Under the pieces are notes generated by a model. That model was not told the origin of the DNA, ran no database searches, and saw only the letters and a program-made list of their open reading frames with translations. A DNA stretch of 64,000 nucleotides, from positions 500,826,190-500,890,189 of the forward strand of contig CM060990.1 in NCBI GenBank assembly GCA_030765065.1, read 5' to 3'. Shown in pieces: positions 1-10,402 of this stretch. Each line of letters begins with the position of its first letter. The stretch's first letter is position 1. Made by a program: the position numbers and the translations under genes. Source of the stretch: Deroplatys truncata. Taxonomy: Eukaryota; Arthropoda; Insecta; Mantodea; Mantidae.

Positions 1-374
1 ATATGTTTAAAAATCACCACACATTTTCGCTGAAATGAAGTATTGGATTACACCAAAGGAGAACAATGTAGTGACAGAGCACAACAATTCCAAACACTGA
101 CGTCGGTTTCTTGTGAGTGACAGTGAAGTTTCTGAATAATACAGCCTTTTATATGGTCTTGTGTGTATAAAAAATCATATGCCTGAATGTTTAGAATCCA
201 TATTAATACCCGCGCGTGCGCATTGATTTGCAAATGACTTGCCCTGGTTGGATAGCCTGTTTTTACGGATTTATGGGGATTGGATAATGAAATGATGCTT
301 TCTCATTGGCTTATAAGTATTTATCATGCGGGAAATGACATGTGCTTTGCAATTGTAAAAAAGCATAAGTTGTA
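1..374. other. AT-rich DNA without a recognisable gene
   Basis: No coding similarity or repeat structure was recognised. The short open frames here lack any familiar motif and are probably chance frames. Confidence 0.5.
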
Positions 375-895
375 TTAAAAGAATAACAGGAAACCCTATA
401 TGTCCTGATCGAGATTACTGGTTTATTTTCAAAGAATTTCGGAGCCTCGAGCGTGTCTAAAATATATGTTTGAACTCGATTATTCTAGAAAAAATCGAAC
501 ATCCCCTTTTAAATACTTTTCAGTCAAGTCATGCGTAAAATGAAATGGTCTTCCCATTTGTTGTAAAAATACTTTACTAAAAGAATAAAAAGGAACACGT
601 TATGTCCTGCTCGAGATGACTGGTTTGTTGTCAAGAATATATTAAAGGAATTTCGGAGCCTTGTAGCGAGTGTAAAATTGTATATACATGTTTGAATTCG
701 ATTATTCTATAAAAAACCAATCATTCCCTTTTAAATGGTTTTCAATGAAGTCAAGCGTTAAAGGACATGGGCTTCGCATTTGTAGTAAAAGCACTTTATT
801 AAAAATAACAAGAAACGCTTTATGTCCTGCTCGAGATGTCTGGTTTGTTGTCAACAATATTTTCAAAGAATTATCCTGTCCGGTTTAGAGGAGGC
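375..895. repeat. Diverged tandem repeat, about 210-bp unit, ~2.5-3 copies
   Basis: The phrase TGTCCTG(A/C)TCGAGAT followed by CTGGTTT recurs at about 401, 603 and 823, with matching sequence between (ATTCGATTATTCTA, CCCTTTTAAAT, TTTGTAGTAAAA-like blocks). Spacings are about 202 and 220 bases. The last copy stops just before the 5' LTR of the Gypsy element at 901, so the LTR element probably landed in or beside this array. Confidence 0.75.
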
Positions 896-900
896 TATAT

Positions 901-1491
901 TGTAGCGGACCAGGTTGAGCACCGAGTATTACAGCATATGTCGTAAACCAGCGCAAAGTGTGGAAACCAGGTTACCATAACACGACCACGCTAAAGAACG
1001 CCGAGTCAGCTCTTCTGTACGTATTTATACTACAGGGTTTTGACTCGGTCGTGAGCAGTTATCAAAGAGTAGTCAGTGAGCAGTTATCGAAGAGTGATCA
1101 AAGAGCAGTTATCAAGGAGTAGTCAGTGAGCAGTTATCGAAGAGTGATCAAAGAGAGTTATCAAAGCGTCGTCAGATCAGTTGTCAGACTCGAGACCCAT
1201 CGCCACCAGTGAAACAGGTAAGAATGCGTCTCCTCTAAGTTCTGTTTATTTGCCGGGGCTTCACCCCAAACTGAGCGGCCCAGCAACGGGCCCGAATGTA
1301 CTCACTCTTAAAGTAACAATATAATTTATTGGGTCAATGCATCCCCTGTGCATTATTTAAATACCCCCATCCTAGAACGCCACCCTGGCCTACCTACCAT
1401 CCCAGTACCGACGCATCCCCCTACCTCTGAGCTACCAACCCCCCTGTGTAATCACCAACTGCGGGGGTAACCACCCCCGTGGGGTGTTATA
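901..1491 (+). repeat. 5' LTR of the Gypsy-type element
   Basis: Matches 6121-6661. It holds a TATA-like stretch (GTATTTATACT) near 1021-1032 and a run of short direct repeats around CAGTTATC(A/G)AAGAGT from about 1055 to 1175. This copy has roughly two more short repeats than the 3' copy, making it about 50 bases longer. The right boundary is placed where the two copies stop matching (GGGGTGTTA). Confidence 0.85.
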
Positions 1492-3330
1492 ATTTGTTGT
1501 AGGCGGCGGGTACAATTTGGTATAGGCGTCGGCTACAGTATGGTGGTGGCGCCAGTTACAATTTGGTGTAGGCACCGACTACAATGTGGTGGAGTACACC
1601 TACAAGGTGGCACTACCAAGCAACAGCTTGGGACGTAAGGGAAGCTACACGTTACCACCACAGAAGGGTGGAACTACGGAGCAAGACTCCCAGAATTTTT
1701 TCTCCCCCTCTGTCACCTATGTAGATATTCACCTCTAATTATTTTGTTTTCTCCTCCGCCATCCACTGTAGATAAGAAAACCCAGTCATGATGCCATGTA
1801 TAAACCCACCCTCCCACCCGTTGCATCATGACATATTATTTTTCTGTAGGGGCATCCTATATTCTAAATCATTTCATAGTAAGATGTATAGCTTTAGTAT
1901 GTAACTTTCTTTCCTTCAGCTGCAGCATGTAAATATAAAGATAGTTTAAGCCCAAAAGTGAAGATGCAGCGAGTAGTGAAAGACCAGAACACACATAATA
2001 CATGTAAATGACAAACGTACAAAATGAACAGACCCACCCTTACAGAGAAATGTGATAAACAGAATTGTGGTAGTGCTTGACAAAACGAATACGGCAATGT
2101 CGCCGTATATAATTGTAGGAGTAAAAATTCAAATTTATAAATGTATTATTCAAATTTAATTATCCCCATAACGGCTTCGTCGATTTCTATAAAATATAAT
2201 ACATTCAGAAAGCGAGTTCTATATGTTATCTAAGTATAATTATAATGATTATTGCTGCAATATTTTACTCACCTCAAATCAATTTATTATGATGAAAAGT
2301 AGCCTCCATTGGTATGATAAAGAAAATCACGGCTGACCCATATGTGTTATGCATAGCAAGCGCTAAGTATTCACTAACGCCAGGAGATGGTTGACAGGTT
2401 CAATGTCAACGAAGCATGCTGACGTTTCACTTTCCAACACACAGCAGTGAAAGTGCTTCCACCACAAATTCCGAAATGCATTTTCTTCCACACCCGTGTA
2501 GTAATAAGTGATTATAGGTAGGGAAGGTAAATAAAGGGAAAGTAGAAAGGAGTAAGAAAAAAATGCAAAGATGTTAATTTTTAAATTTTCATAATAGTTC
2601 TCAAATGCTTGAAAAATAAATTAATTAACTTGTTGTAATACAATGTATTGTGTTTTTTCACCTCCAGCGTAATTTTAAGTTTTTTAGACCAGGTGGTGAT
2701 CTATGCGACCCATCTGTGTGTTTTGTTTAGAGGTATGATGGGGAGAATTTCTTAAGTGAGGTGCAAAAGGTTATCCAATGCGACCCTGGTGTATCCCCAC
2801 GGTTTTAAGACACCAAATGTTCAGATATAGAGATCTGAACGGAGTATATTGTCATACAAGCTAAGTTCGGGAACACAATGCTGATGGCAAATTGATTTTT
2901 CAGTGGTTTGTGGTGTACGCTCGAGGAATATGCGTACATGGATTATGAGAGTTTTTTTTAGTTTCCCATGCCTTTTGTAGTAGAATAAAGACTAAAAATT
3001 ATCGCTGGAGTGTTTTATGAATGTCTAAGATTCACCGAATATTTAAGTTTAATCTTAGCATTGTTGTTTATGTTAATTTATTTCGAAAATAATTGGCGAA
3101 TGTTAAGTAAGTTGGAGCTGATTTCTCCAAAAACAAATTCTGCAGGCGAGAGCTATACATAAATTAAAAGTTTTAACGACGGAAGAATAAGACAACGCGG
3201 AGTTAAAAGTAATCTATAATGTAAGGGCAATGCATGAATGCTAAATAAATAGTCAAGAAAACAAAAATTAAATGTAGTGCGGTAAGCATGAAATTCGCGC
3301 TATTGCGGAAACTTATGGCACCTCACAAAA
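1492..3330. other. Interior of the LTR element, no gene recognised
   Basis: Just inside the 5' LTR (1495-1600) a motif like (A/T)CAATTTGGT(A/G)TAGGC recurs three or four times. The rest is AT-rich with only short frames and no protein similarity that I recognise. It may be element leader DNA, later insertions, or both. Confidence 0.45.
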
Positions 3331-3337
3331 CCTATTT

Positions 3338-3646
3338 GTGCAGCAAACACGGAAGGCAATAGTAAAAGCAAGGGCGTTAGCATCCCAAAACATAGAAAAG
3401 AGCCAGAAGAAAAATAAAAATTTATATGATTCAAAGAGGTGGCATGTCGAGTATAAAGTCGCCGATTTGGTGAAGCTACATACCCCTAAAAGGAGGGTAG
3501 GTAGAGCCACGAAACTTTTGATGAACTACACAGGACCGTATAGGGTAATGAAAAAACTGGGCCCCTTGAATTACGTAATTAAGGTCAGAAATTCCGTGAA
3601 ACGGCAGAATGTCCACATTAGTAGGATTTCACCATATTACGCATAG
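3338..3646 (+). pseudogene. Gypsy integrase C-terminal fragment
   Basis: The 102-residue frame reads as the C-terminal part of a Gypsy-type Pol polyprotein. It has the linker pattern NIEKSQKKNKNLYDSKRW, a VADLVKL segment, a TPKRRVGRATKL segment, then YTGPYRV, which is the GPF/Y motif that closes many Ty3/Gypsy integrases, and a terminal VHISRISPYY. In the family this domain follows the zinc-binding and DDE catalytic core, binds DNA and helps choose the integration site in the nucleus. The catalytic core is not present beside it, so this is a fossil fragment. The first ATG has no special meaning because the protein is normally cut from a polyprotein. Confidence 0.85.
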
Positions 3647-3649
3647 TGA

Positions 3650-6120
3650 GTATACACCACACTTGCGACAGACGCACATCGAGTAAACACAATCTTATTG
3701 CCACATATAAATAACACAATAAAAATCGCCTACGTATCACTCAATGTCTATCAATACACAAGTGTTGACATTATTACATAATGAAATGCGTTACACAATA
3801 CCATCCACGCTGCAGTGAGGATGAAGTAATAAACGAAAAGCAGAAACAGGGTAAAACATTAAACATGAACAATAGTTCTCAAATAGGTTAAGTAATAGGT
3901 TACAATGCAAGACGTAGTATATCTTCGGACCTCCAGCTTAAGTTAGGTTAAAAGTGATAAATCACGCGATTCACTTTTACTGTTTTAATTTTCTTTTTTT
4001 TGCTCTCTCTTTCTCGTGGTGAAGAGAAAATATATCCGGAAGTGAAAATATAATGGGAAATCCGAGACGCGACCCTGCTTTTCGCTTAATACAGATATCT
4101 ATGTTCAGATACAGGAATTTGAACAATATATATTATACCCCCCCAGGAGTTCAGAGTAGGGCCGAGGGACACAACAGAGAGCAAGTATATAGAAGTATTG
4201 CCGTTGTTCTTAAGTTCGGGGAGCAGAGTTAAATAAATAGGAAAGAGAATAGGAAATAAGATTTAGTGGAGGTCGAAAAGTTATTCCATAGTACTGTTAT
4301 TTATATAATTGTTAGTATAAGATTAATTTAAGATAGGTATTTGATAATGTGTTTTGAGAACTATAGGTTGATGCCAGGAATTCTTTTCTTCGCACCTTAC
4401 ACATGCGTTGGCGCATAGAGAATAGATAATAGTAGGAATAAAAATCCTATCACGTCCACTCTGGTACAACAACTAAGCGCTGTAAAGTAAATAAATGTCA
4501 ATTAACACGCAAGGCGAAGTAAATCAACGTGCAAATAGTAGATAAATGTAACGTGGCAAATAAGCAAGGGTAAGCAAAATTTCTCTCACGACCAGGCAGG
4601 GAATTATAATTCTGGCAACACCAACCGATATCGCCTCAGAATCAACGCTAACATAAATTAAGAAATAAAAGAAATAAATAAATAAAAAGGCTCAAAATAA
4701 ACAATGGGATGAAGGCAGGAAAGGCACAAGTATTATCCACGAATTACACAACACGAGATGTATCACTTTCCACACACGAGAATGGGTACAGAAATTCTGT
4801 TCACAAACTAAGAAACACAAACATCGCCTTCATATACATCCAACTCTAAATGAACGATAAGTGTCGGCAAGCAGCAGTCTTGTCATGAATTCAGCTGACA
4901 AGGTATTTGTCGCCTCACACACAGAGCTTGACTTTGCACCTCTCAGTGGCGTACTGCACTGGGACAGGTATGTGAATAGAGAATGAAGTGTAAATATGGT
5001 TTTTGTTTTCTTTTGTTGTGTTTCATTGGACACAACTTCTACAATATTAATATTTCTGGTAACTAAAGTCAAAAATTAAGTCTGTTTTAGAGGATGTCCT
5101 CAAGCATGCAAGAGAAACCACGAGGGAGGGTCAGTCTACAGCATCCTCAGCGACCCTCCTCCCCGTATTATGGAAGCAAGGAAACAGCAAAATGCCAAAA
5201 AGCGGACACCATCTAAACACTGCATACACACAACGAAACACACACAAAAATGTTTTTGTACAGTTACAGACAAAAATGATTGTATATATGTATAAATTTA
5301 ATTTTTCTTTTGTTCGAACGAACATACCAAGGCAAGCAGAACTTATGAGTAGTTGCATCACACCTGGATAACGGAACTTAATGTTTTTTTCTGTTCCGTG
5401 TTTTTTTCTCCGCTTTTTCAAAATTTGGAGAGACAAGGAATCGGCAGGGGTACCGACTCACTTTCTAAATTTACCTTTTCTCTGCTGTGTTTAGTCTCAT
5501 CCCGTAAAATATTTAAAACGCAATATCATCCTTCCCAACTTTGAAAAATCCATCTTTGAAAAACAACCCTGTTGCTGCACACCAAGAAAAGAAGCAACCA
5601 ACAAAAAGGACCAAGGTTGAACAGTGCCCACCAGAGTACGAACACAGTAACTCACCACGGGAGCCGCGCCAGACCACGAAGAATTGCGCTCTGAGGGAAC
5701 GCCACTGCTTGACCAAAGAAATGCAGCATGCGCGGAAATAAATCCTACGTTACCAAGAAAATAGCTAAGTATGCAGTCACTCAGCAGTTCTGTACAGAAC
5801 CTCAATCATTCAAGGCAATGTTCACCTCCGGGCACAAAAGTAAGCAACCAGCAGAGAAGAGTCAAAGATTTGCAGTAGGCTGCGGTGCGCAGTCGAACCC
5901 GCCCCTAACGTACTCACCAACCCTTAAAAAAATTTTCCCTGGTATCCGAGTCTTGGACAGCAGAGTACCCCCGAGCATTTCAATTGTATAAGGCTCAAAC
6001 CATGTTTTTTTTCTTTTTCTATCAACCCTCATCTAAGTAGACATTTTAGTACCCCCTAAGATGTTTGCCCTCCTTTTCAATTTTAAATTCCGGGTCGGAA
6101 TTTGGCGAACCTGGGACCGA
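3650..6120. other. 3' interior of the LTR element, no gene recognised
   Basis: Downstream of the integrase tail lie 2.5 kb with several frames of 60-105 codons, none recognised. A phrase like ATAGTTCTCAAAT occurs near 2596 and again near 3870, each followed by a CACCTCCAGC/GACCTCCAGC phrase and AGATAT-rich DNA, which hints at an old internal duplication. A clear polypurine tract before the 3' LTR was not seen. Confidence 0.4.
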
Positions 6121-6661
6121 TGTGGCGGACCAGCTTGAGCACCGAGTATTACAGCATATGTCGTAAACCAGCGCAAAGTGTGGAAACCAGGTTACCATAA
6201 CACGACCACGCTAAAGAACGCCGAGTCAGCTCTTCTGTACGTATTTATACTACAGGGTTTTGACTCGGTCGTGAGCAGTTATCAAAGAGTAGTCAGTGAG
6301 CAGTTATCGAAGAGTGATCAAAGAGCAGTTATCAAAGAGTCATCAGATCAGTTGTCAGACTCGAGACCCATCGCCACCAGCGAAACAGGTAAGAATGCGT
6401 CTCCTCTAAGTTCTGTTTATTTACCGGGGCTTCACCCCAAACTGAGCGGCCCAGCAACGGGCCCGAATGTACTCATTCTTAAAGTAACAATATAATTTAT
6501 TGGGTCAATGCATCCCCTGTGCATTATTTAAATACCCCCATCCTAGAACGCCACCCTGGCCTACCTACCATCCCAGTACCGTCGCATCCCCCTACCTCTG
6601 AGCTACCAACCCCCCTGTGTAATAACCAACTGCGGGGGTAACCACCCCCGTGGGGTGTTAC
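6121..6661 (+). repeat. 3' LTR of the Gypsy-type element
   Basis: Near-identical to 901-1491, with a shorter internal run of the CAGTTATCAAAGAGT-type repeat. It starts TGTGGCGGACC and matches through GGGGTGTTA. The high similarity of the two LTRs suggests the insertion is recent on an evolutionary scale. Confidence 0.85.
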
Positions 6662-7027
6662 GATATTTCATTTTATTGTTCTCCGAGTCGAGCCACTGCG
6701 TAGGAATGTTGCTTGTATTTTAAAAATGTTAGCGTAAACAATCCTTAGAAATAATATCTTGACATGAGTTTTTCGAGGAAATGCTAATCTTGCCTTTGTC
6801 TGGGCACTGGTCTATTGTTTAGTGTATATTTTTCTCGGGAATACTCTGAGGGAAACTTGCATCAATTGTACACATATTTTCAACTAATATGCATTGAAGC
6901 ATAATTATGATTGGCTGACTAAACAGACGCTAATGTTGGCGCGATTTTGTAACCAATAGCAGCTCTATTATAATGTTTAGGCATATCGGGATGAGAGAGT
7001 ATAAATTCTTGAGCCAAAAGCAAGTAT
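6662..7027 (+). promoter_or_regulatory. Promoter-like leader with TATA box, possible solo LTR
   Basis: A TATAAATT box at 7000-7007 lies about 25 bases before the first unit of the downstream array, and a poly(A) signal AATAAA lies at 7627-7632. That spacing resembles an LTR with U3, R and U5, or a small transcription unit. A TGT...ACA pair at about 6676 and 7691 could mark ends, but I see no target duplication. Parts of the leader (6800-6890) recur in diverged form at 7850-7960 and 8020-8110. The nature of the unit is undecided. Confidence 0.4.
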
Positions 7028-7505
7028 CGCGCAGTTCTACGAATTCTCTCTAGCGAGGTACACGTCAGGCAGTTCTAAAAAATCATTCGCGAGTTACACA
7101 TCACGCAGTTCTCAGCAATCTCTCACGAGGTACACATCACGCAGTTCTACAGAATCATTCACGAGGTAAACGTCGCGCAGTTCTAAGAAATCTCTCTCGC
7201 GAGGTACACGTCAGGCAGTTCTAAAGAATCATTCGCGAGTTACACATCACGCAGTTCTATAGAATCATTCACGAGGTACACATCACGCAAGTCTCAGCAA
7301 ACTCAGCAATCTCTCGTGAGGTGCACATTACGCAGTTCTAAGGAATCATTCACGAGGTACACATCACGCACTTCTGAGCAATCTCTCGCGAGGTACACAT
7401 CACGCAGTTTTAAAGAATCGTGCACGAGATACACGTCGCGCAGTCTTGAGGAATCTCTCGTGAGGTGAATGTCATACAGTTTGGATGAATCTCTCGCGTT
7501 GTAGA
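7028..7505. repeat. 13-copy tandem array of 36-45-bp units
   Basis: Units follow the pattern (C/T)(A/G)CGCAGTTCT-A-(A/G)AATC(A/T)(C/T)TC(A/G)CGAG(G/T)TACAC(A/G)T. I count thirteen, most of 36-38 bases with one of about 45. Units 1-2 resemble units 5-6 more than their neighbours, which suggests that blocks of several units were copied together. There are no unique spacers, so this is not a CRISPR array. Confidence 0.85.
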
Positions 7506-8500
7506 GTTGGTTGCATAATATGAAGTACGCGACAACTATTACGACAGTAATTACGTTCGGAAATATAACAGTTTCAGTCAGGCGTGTAACAAGATTAAAG
7601 ACGTGAAATTAATTGAGTGTGACGGCAATAAAACTGTAAAAACAAATTCTTTTATCAGTGTTATCTTTTATTAACAACTCCTTTCCGTTTACACGCCCTG
7701 CTTAGAGATATTTGCTCGACTGAGAAATAATAGCTAGCCGGAGGACAAAGAACCCAAAATTCAAAATAGTAAAACAATAACAGGCGCCAAGTAAAAAAAG
7801 ATAACACGAACAGGTTACTGCATCAACCCACAGAGGGGTAAACAAATACTGATATTGTCTTTTCTCGTCTGTACGCCAAACTGTTGTGTAGTATATATTA
7901 TTTTCGGAAACACTCTGAGAAAAAATTCCATCAGTTGTAAACATATTGTCAAATAATAAGCGAAAAATACACGACTTTTCAATCTATGACATTACTCTTC
8001 TCAAGTGTGGTTCAATGTTAAGCATATATTTTCTCGGAAATCTATGAGGGAATGTTCTGGCTGTTGCATGCAAACCTCGTGTATGATTGTATATTTTGCC
8101 CACAGGGGGGTAAACAAGTAAACTGTTTTTAAGTTTTCAACACAGTCTAGGCAGGCTCAGTCATGTGTGTGCGAAGAGTCTAACTTGCTTACATACAGAA
8201 CCACGTCTATTGTCCTACGCGCTTCGAATACATTTTTTCCTGCTTTAACATTTCATCTACAGAAAGAGATTTTGTATAACATATATTCGCACAAGCTTTT
8301 AATACTATCGGGATTAAACATTTCCGAATGGCACGATTCCAAATTTCACCACGGGTAGCATAATACACACCCCAATTCTCGTATACATTGCATCTACGCC
8401 TGTAGTTATTAAAGTTCAATGGTCCTTCTCGATGCTTTAATGGACTCCCTGCACACCCCTATGTTATTAGAAGGAAGTTGCAAAGGCTGGAATTATGTAT
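7506..8500. other. Diverged repeats beside the 36-bp array
   Basis: The segment at about 7860-7965 (TTTTCGGAAACACTCTGAG and following) resembles 6815-6895 and 8020-8110. The phrase CCCACAG-GGGGTAAACAA occurs near 7829 and 8099. These look like old duplicated pieces of one element. No protein-coding gene is recognised; the frames at 7702-7944 and 8167-8419 have no familiar motif. Confidence 0.5.
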
Positions 8501-8579
8501 ATAATTTTCTAGCTGTATTGTCAGACTTTTGAAAGCCGTGCGCGTGTTTAATTTTAAGGCGAAACATCATGAAAGAGAC

Positions 8580-8700
8580 TGGCAGGGAAAAGAAAGAGAG
8601 AGGGAGAGAGGGGTGTGAGAGAGAGGGGGTGAGAGAGAGTTTAGAAAAAGCGATTTGTGTATGAATGTGAGTATGTGTGTGCATGCGCGCGGGTGTGTGA
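8580..8700. repeat. GA-rich then GT-rich low-complexity DNA
   Basis: GAGAGAGGG-type sequence at about 8597-8640 is followed by TGTGTATGTGTGTGCATGCGCGCG from about 8655. The overlapping minus-strand frame is an artefact of the low complexity. Confidence 0.8.
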
Positions 8701-8739
8701 ACAGCGTAACTCAATTGAGGTTCGCGAGATAATATACGC

Positions 8740-9650
8740 TTAACCAATCAAATACACGCAACGGTGGTACCCACTTCCTTGCACGCGGCCTCAACCCTTT
8801 AAAAACAATGAGGTGTGATAATTGTACACATGGTAACACACATATACGCCACTGGAAATCCAAGTCCTCTAAGACTTTAGCGGCGGACTTCAACCTTTGA
8901 TGTCATTGACGCACAATAAGTATATTAACCTATCAGTGACACGCGACCAGAAATTTAGACTGGGAATCCATGTCGCTATAGGGCGATATGGCCTTTGTTA
9001 ACGGTTTAAACCCTTTGAAGTCAATGATGCGATATAATCGTATACATGTAGGATCATTATGTGATTGATTGACATGTTATACAAAACCTGTTAACCCTTG
9101 TCAATTAAGCTGGACAGGTAACAAGGACTTAGAGATACCGAATCTTTGGTGGGAAGTCCCCTCAAAGACGCCGAGGTGTCAAAACACATGTAATTACACA
9201 TGTAATCAATTAATCGCTCAAATAACTTAATTAGGCGTATGTCTTTCTTCCCAAATCTCTTTCACGGATTTAGGGGCTAGGCCAGCAACTTCCAATCCTA
9301 GAGAGCGGAAGATCCTCTGTTCGCGGCACGCGACCGTCAATTTACGGGAGGGGTCTGGAACGTCCAGTCCTAGAGGGCGGCAAATGCTTTGTTCGCGGCT
9401 TCAGTGTTTTGAAAGCAATTATGCGCGATATCTGAAAACGTGTCTGATCGTTATAAAATTGATTGACAAGGGCTAGATCCCCTTGTCAAACCTCGTCAAT
9501 GAACTTGACAGGTGATAAGCACTTAGAGATTCCGGCTCTATTTGCGGAAAGCACCCTCAAAGGCACCGAGGTGTCAATAACACGTGTAATCTAATTATAC
9601 GGTTAATTAAGCTAATCGGATTATACGTCTCACTAGTTGTCGGCATTCCC
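8740..9650. repeat. Nested diverged tandem repeats, ~396-bp long unit
   Basis: The block 9011-9245 matches 9406-9640, sharing TTGATTGACA, CTTAGAGAT(A/T)CCG, CCCTCAAAG, CACCGAGGTGTCAA-like phrases and CACGTGTAAT-like ends, at an offset of about 396 bases. Shorter pieces repeat around it: CAATCCTAGAGAGCGG / CAGTCCTAGAGGGCGG near 9295 and 9365, and CAACC(C)TTT-AA-CAATGA phrases near 8792 and 8892. No open frame of note occurs, so this looks like degraded satellite or element-terminal repeat. Confidence 0.65.
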
Positions 9651-10309
9651 TTTGGTCCTTAGTCCGTATAGGTACCCTACTGTTATCTGTCTCTAATTAG
9701 TTATTTTGGTTCCGTAACACCCACCGGCTTACGAAGTTAACCTTTGCCGTCGAGAATCTGTTATTTTTAAGTTTCCTGGTGTTGTAGAGTTTTAAAGTCT
9801 TTTGGGAAGATGCACGTTTCCTCCCCAAATTTAAGTTCTTAAACTGTTTAACACTGCACCTACATATATTTTATTTATAAGTAGTTTAAATTGAGGTTTA
9901 CAGTTTTGCAAATACACATTTAAGCTTTCAAGTGACAATGTGTGTAACGGGATAAAGTTTGATGGACACTAAAAATAATCGGCTGTTTTTCTGAAGTTGT
10001 AATTGCCAATGCATTTTAAAATCATTTTGGACATAAAAGCTCGTAAAGACAAGACGCTGGTCAGGACAGTATATCTTTAACTGAGCAAATCAATCAAATG
10101 GTTTTCAAAGTTTGTGTTTAGCTAATTTGACTATATTGGAACTATAACGTGTTTTTGCCGAAGAAAATATGACTTATCTAAAAGCATAGTAAATAATGTC
10201 AGCCCTGTTCACACAGATGAGTAACAACTTTGTAACCTTTTCCAGAAAATCTTCACAGTAGTCATGTCCATAAAACATTGGAGTTGCAAATAATGGCGAA
10301 TTTGACGAT

Positions 10310-10362
<53 letters not shown>

Positions 10363-10402
10363 TTACTACTACTACTACTACTACTAATAATAATAATAAT
10401 CT
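10310..10402. repeat. (ACT)n / (AAT)n microsatellite
   Basis: About 25 ACT triplets with one TATT interruption run into AATAAT triplets. On the minus strand this reads as a serine run, which explains the poly-serine frame at 10209-10436; it is not a gene. Confidence 0.95.

Larger units (their letters stand above)
901..6661 (+). mobile_element. Gypsy (Ty3)-type LTR retrotransposon fossil
   Basis: Two direct long terminal repeats (about 901-1491 and 6121-6661) bracket 4.6 kb of interior. They begin TGT(A/G)GCGGACC and agree almost base for base apart from a length change in a short internal repeat, which suggests a young insertion. The only recognisable protein part is an integrase C-terminal domain at 3338-3646, of the Gypsy kind. 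Gag, protease, reverse transcriptase and RNase H were not recognised, so the element is broken and mostly lost inside. A target-site duplication is not clear: the left flank ends CTATAT and the right flank has a short ATAT near 6663. Family assignment rests on the integrase tail alone. Confidence 0.8.

Noticed and set aside
5497-5805. Envelope-like gene in the 3' part of the LTR element
   Set aside because: The frames there are short, overlap in opposite strands and show no signal peptide, furin site or fusion motif.
7028-7505. CRISPR-like array
   Set aside because: Units are direct tandem repeats with no unique spacers, in a eukaryotic sequence.
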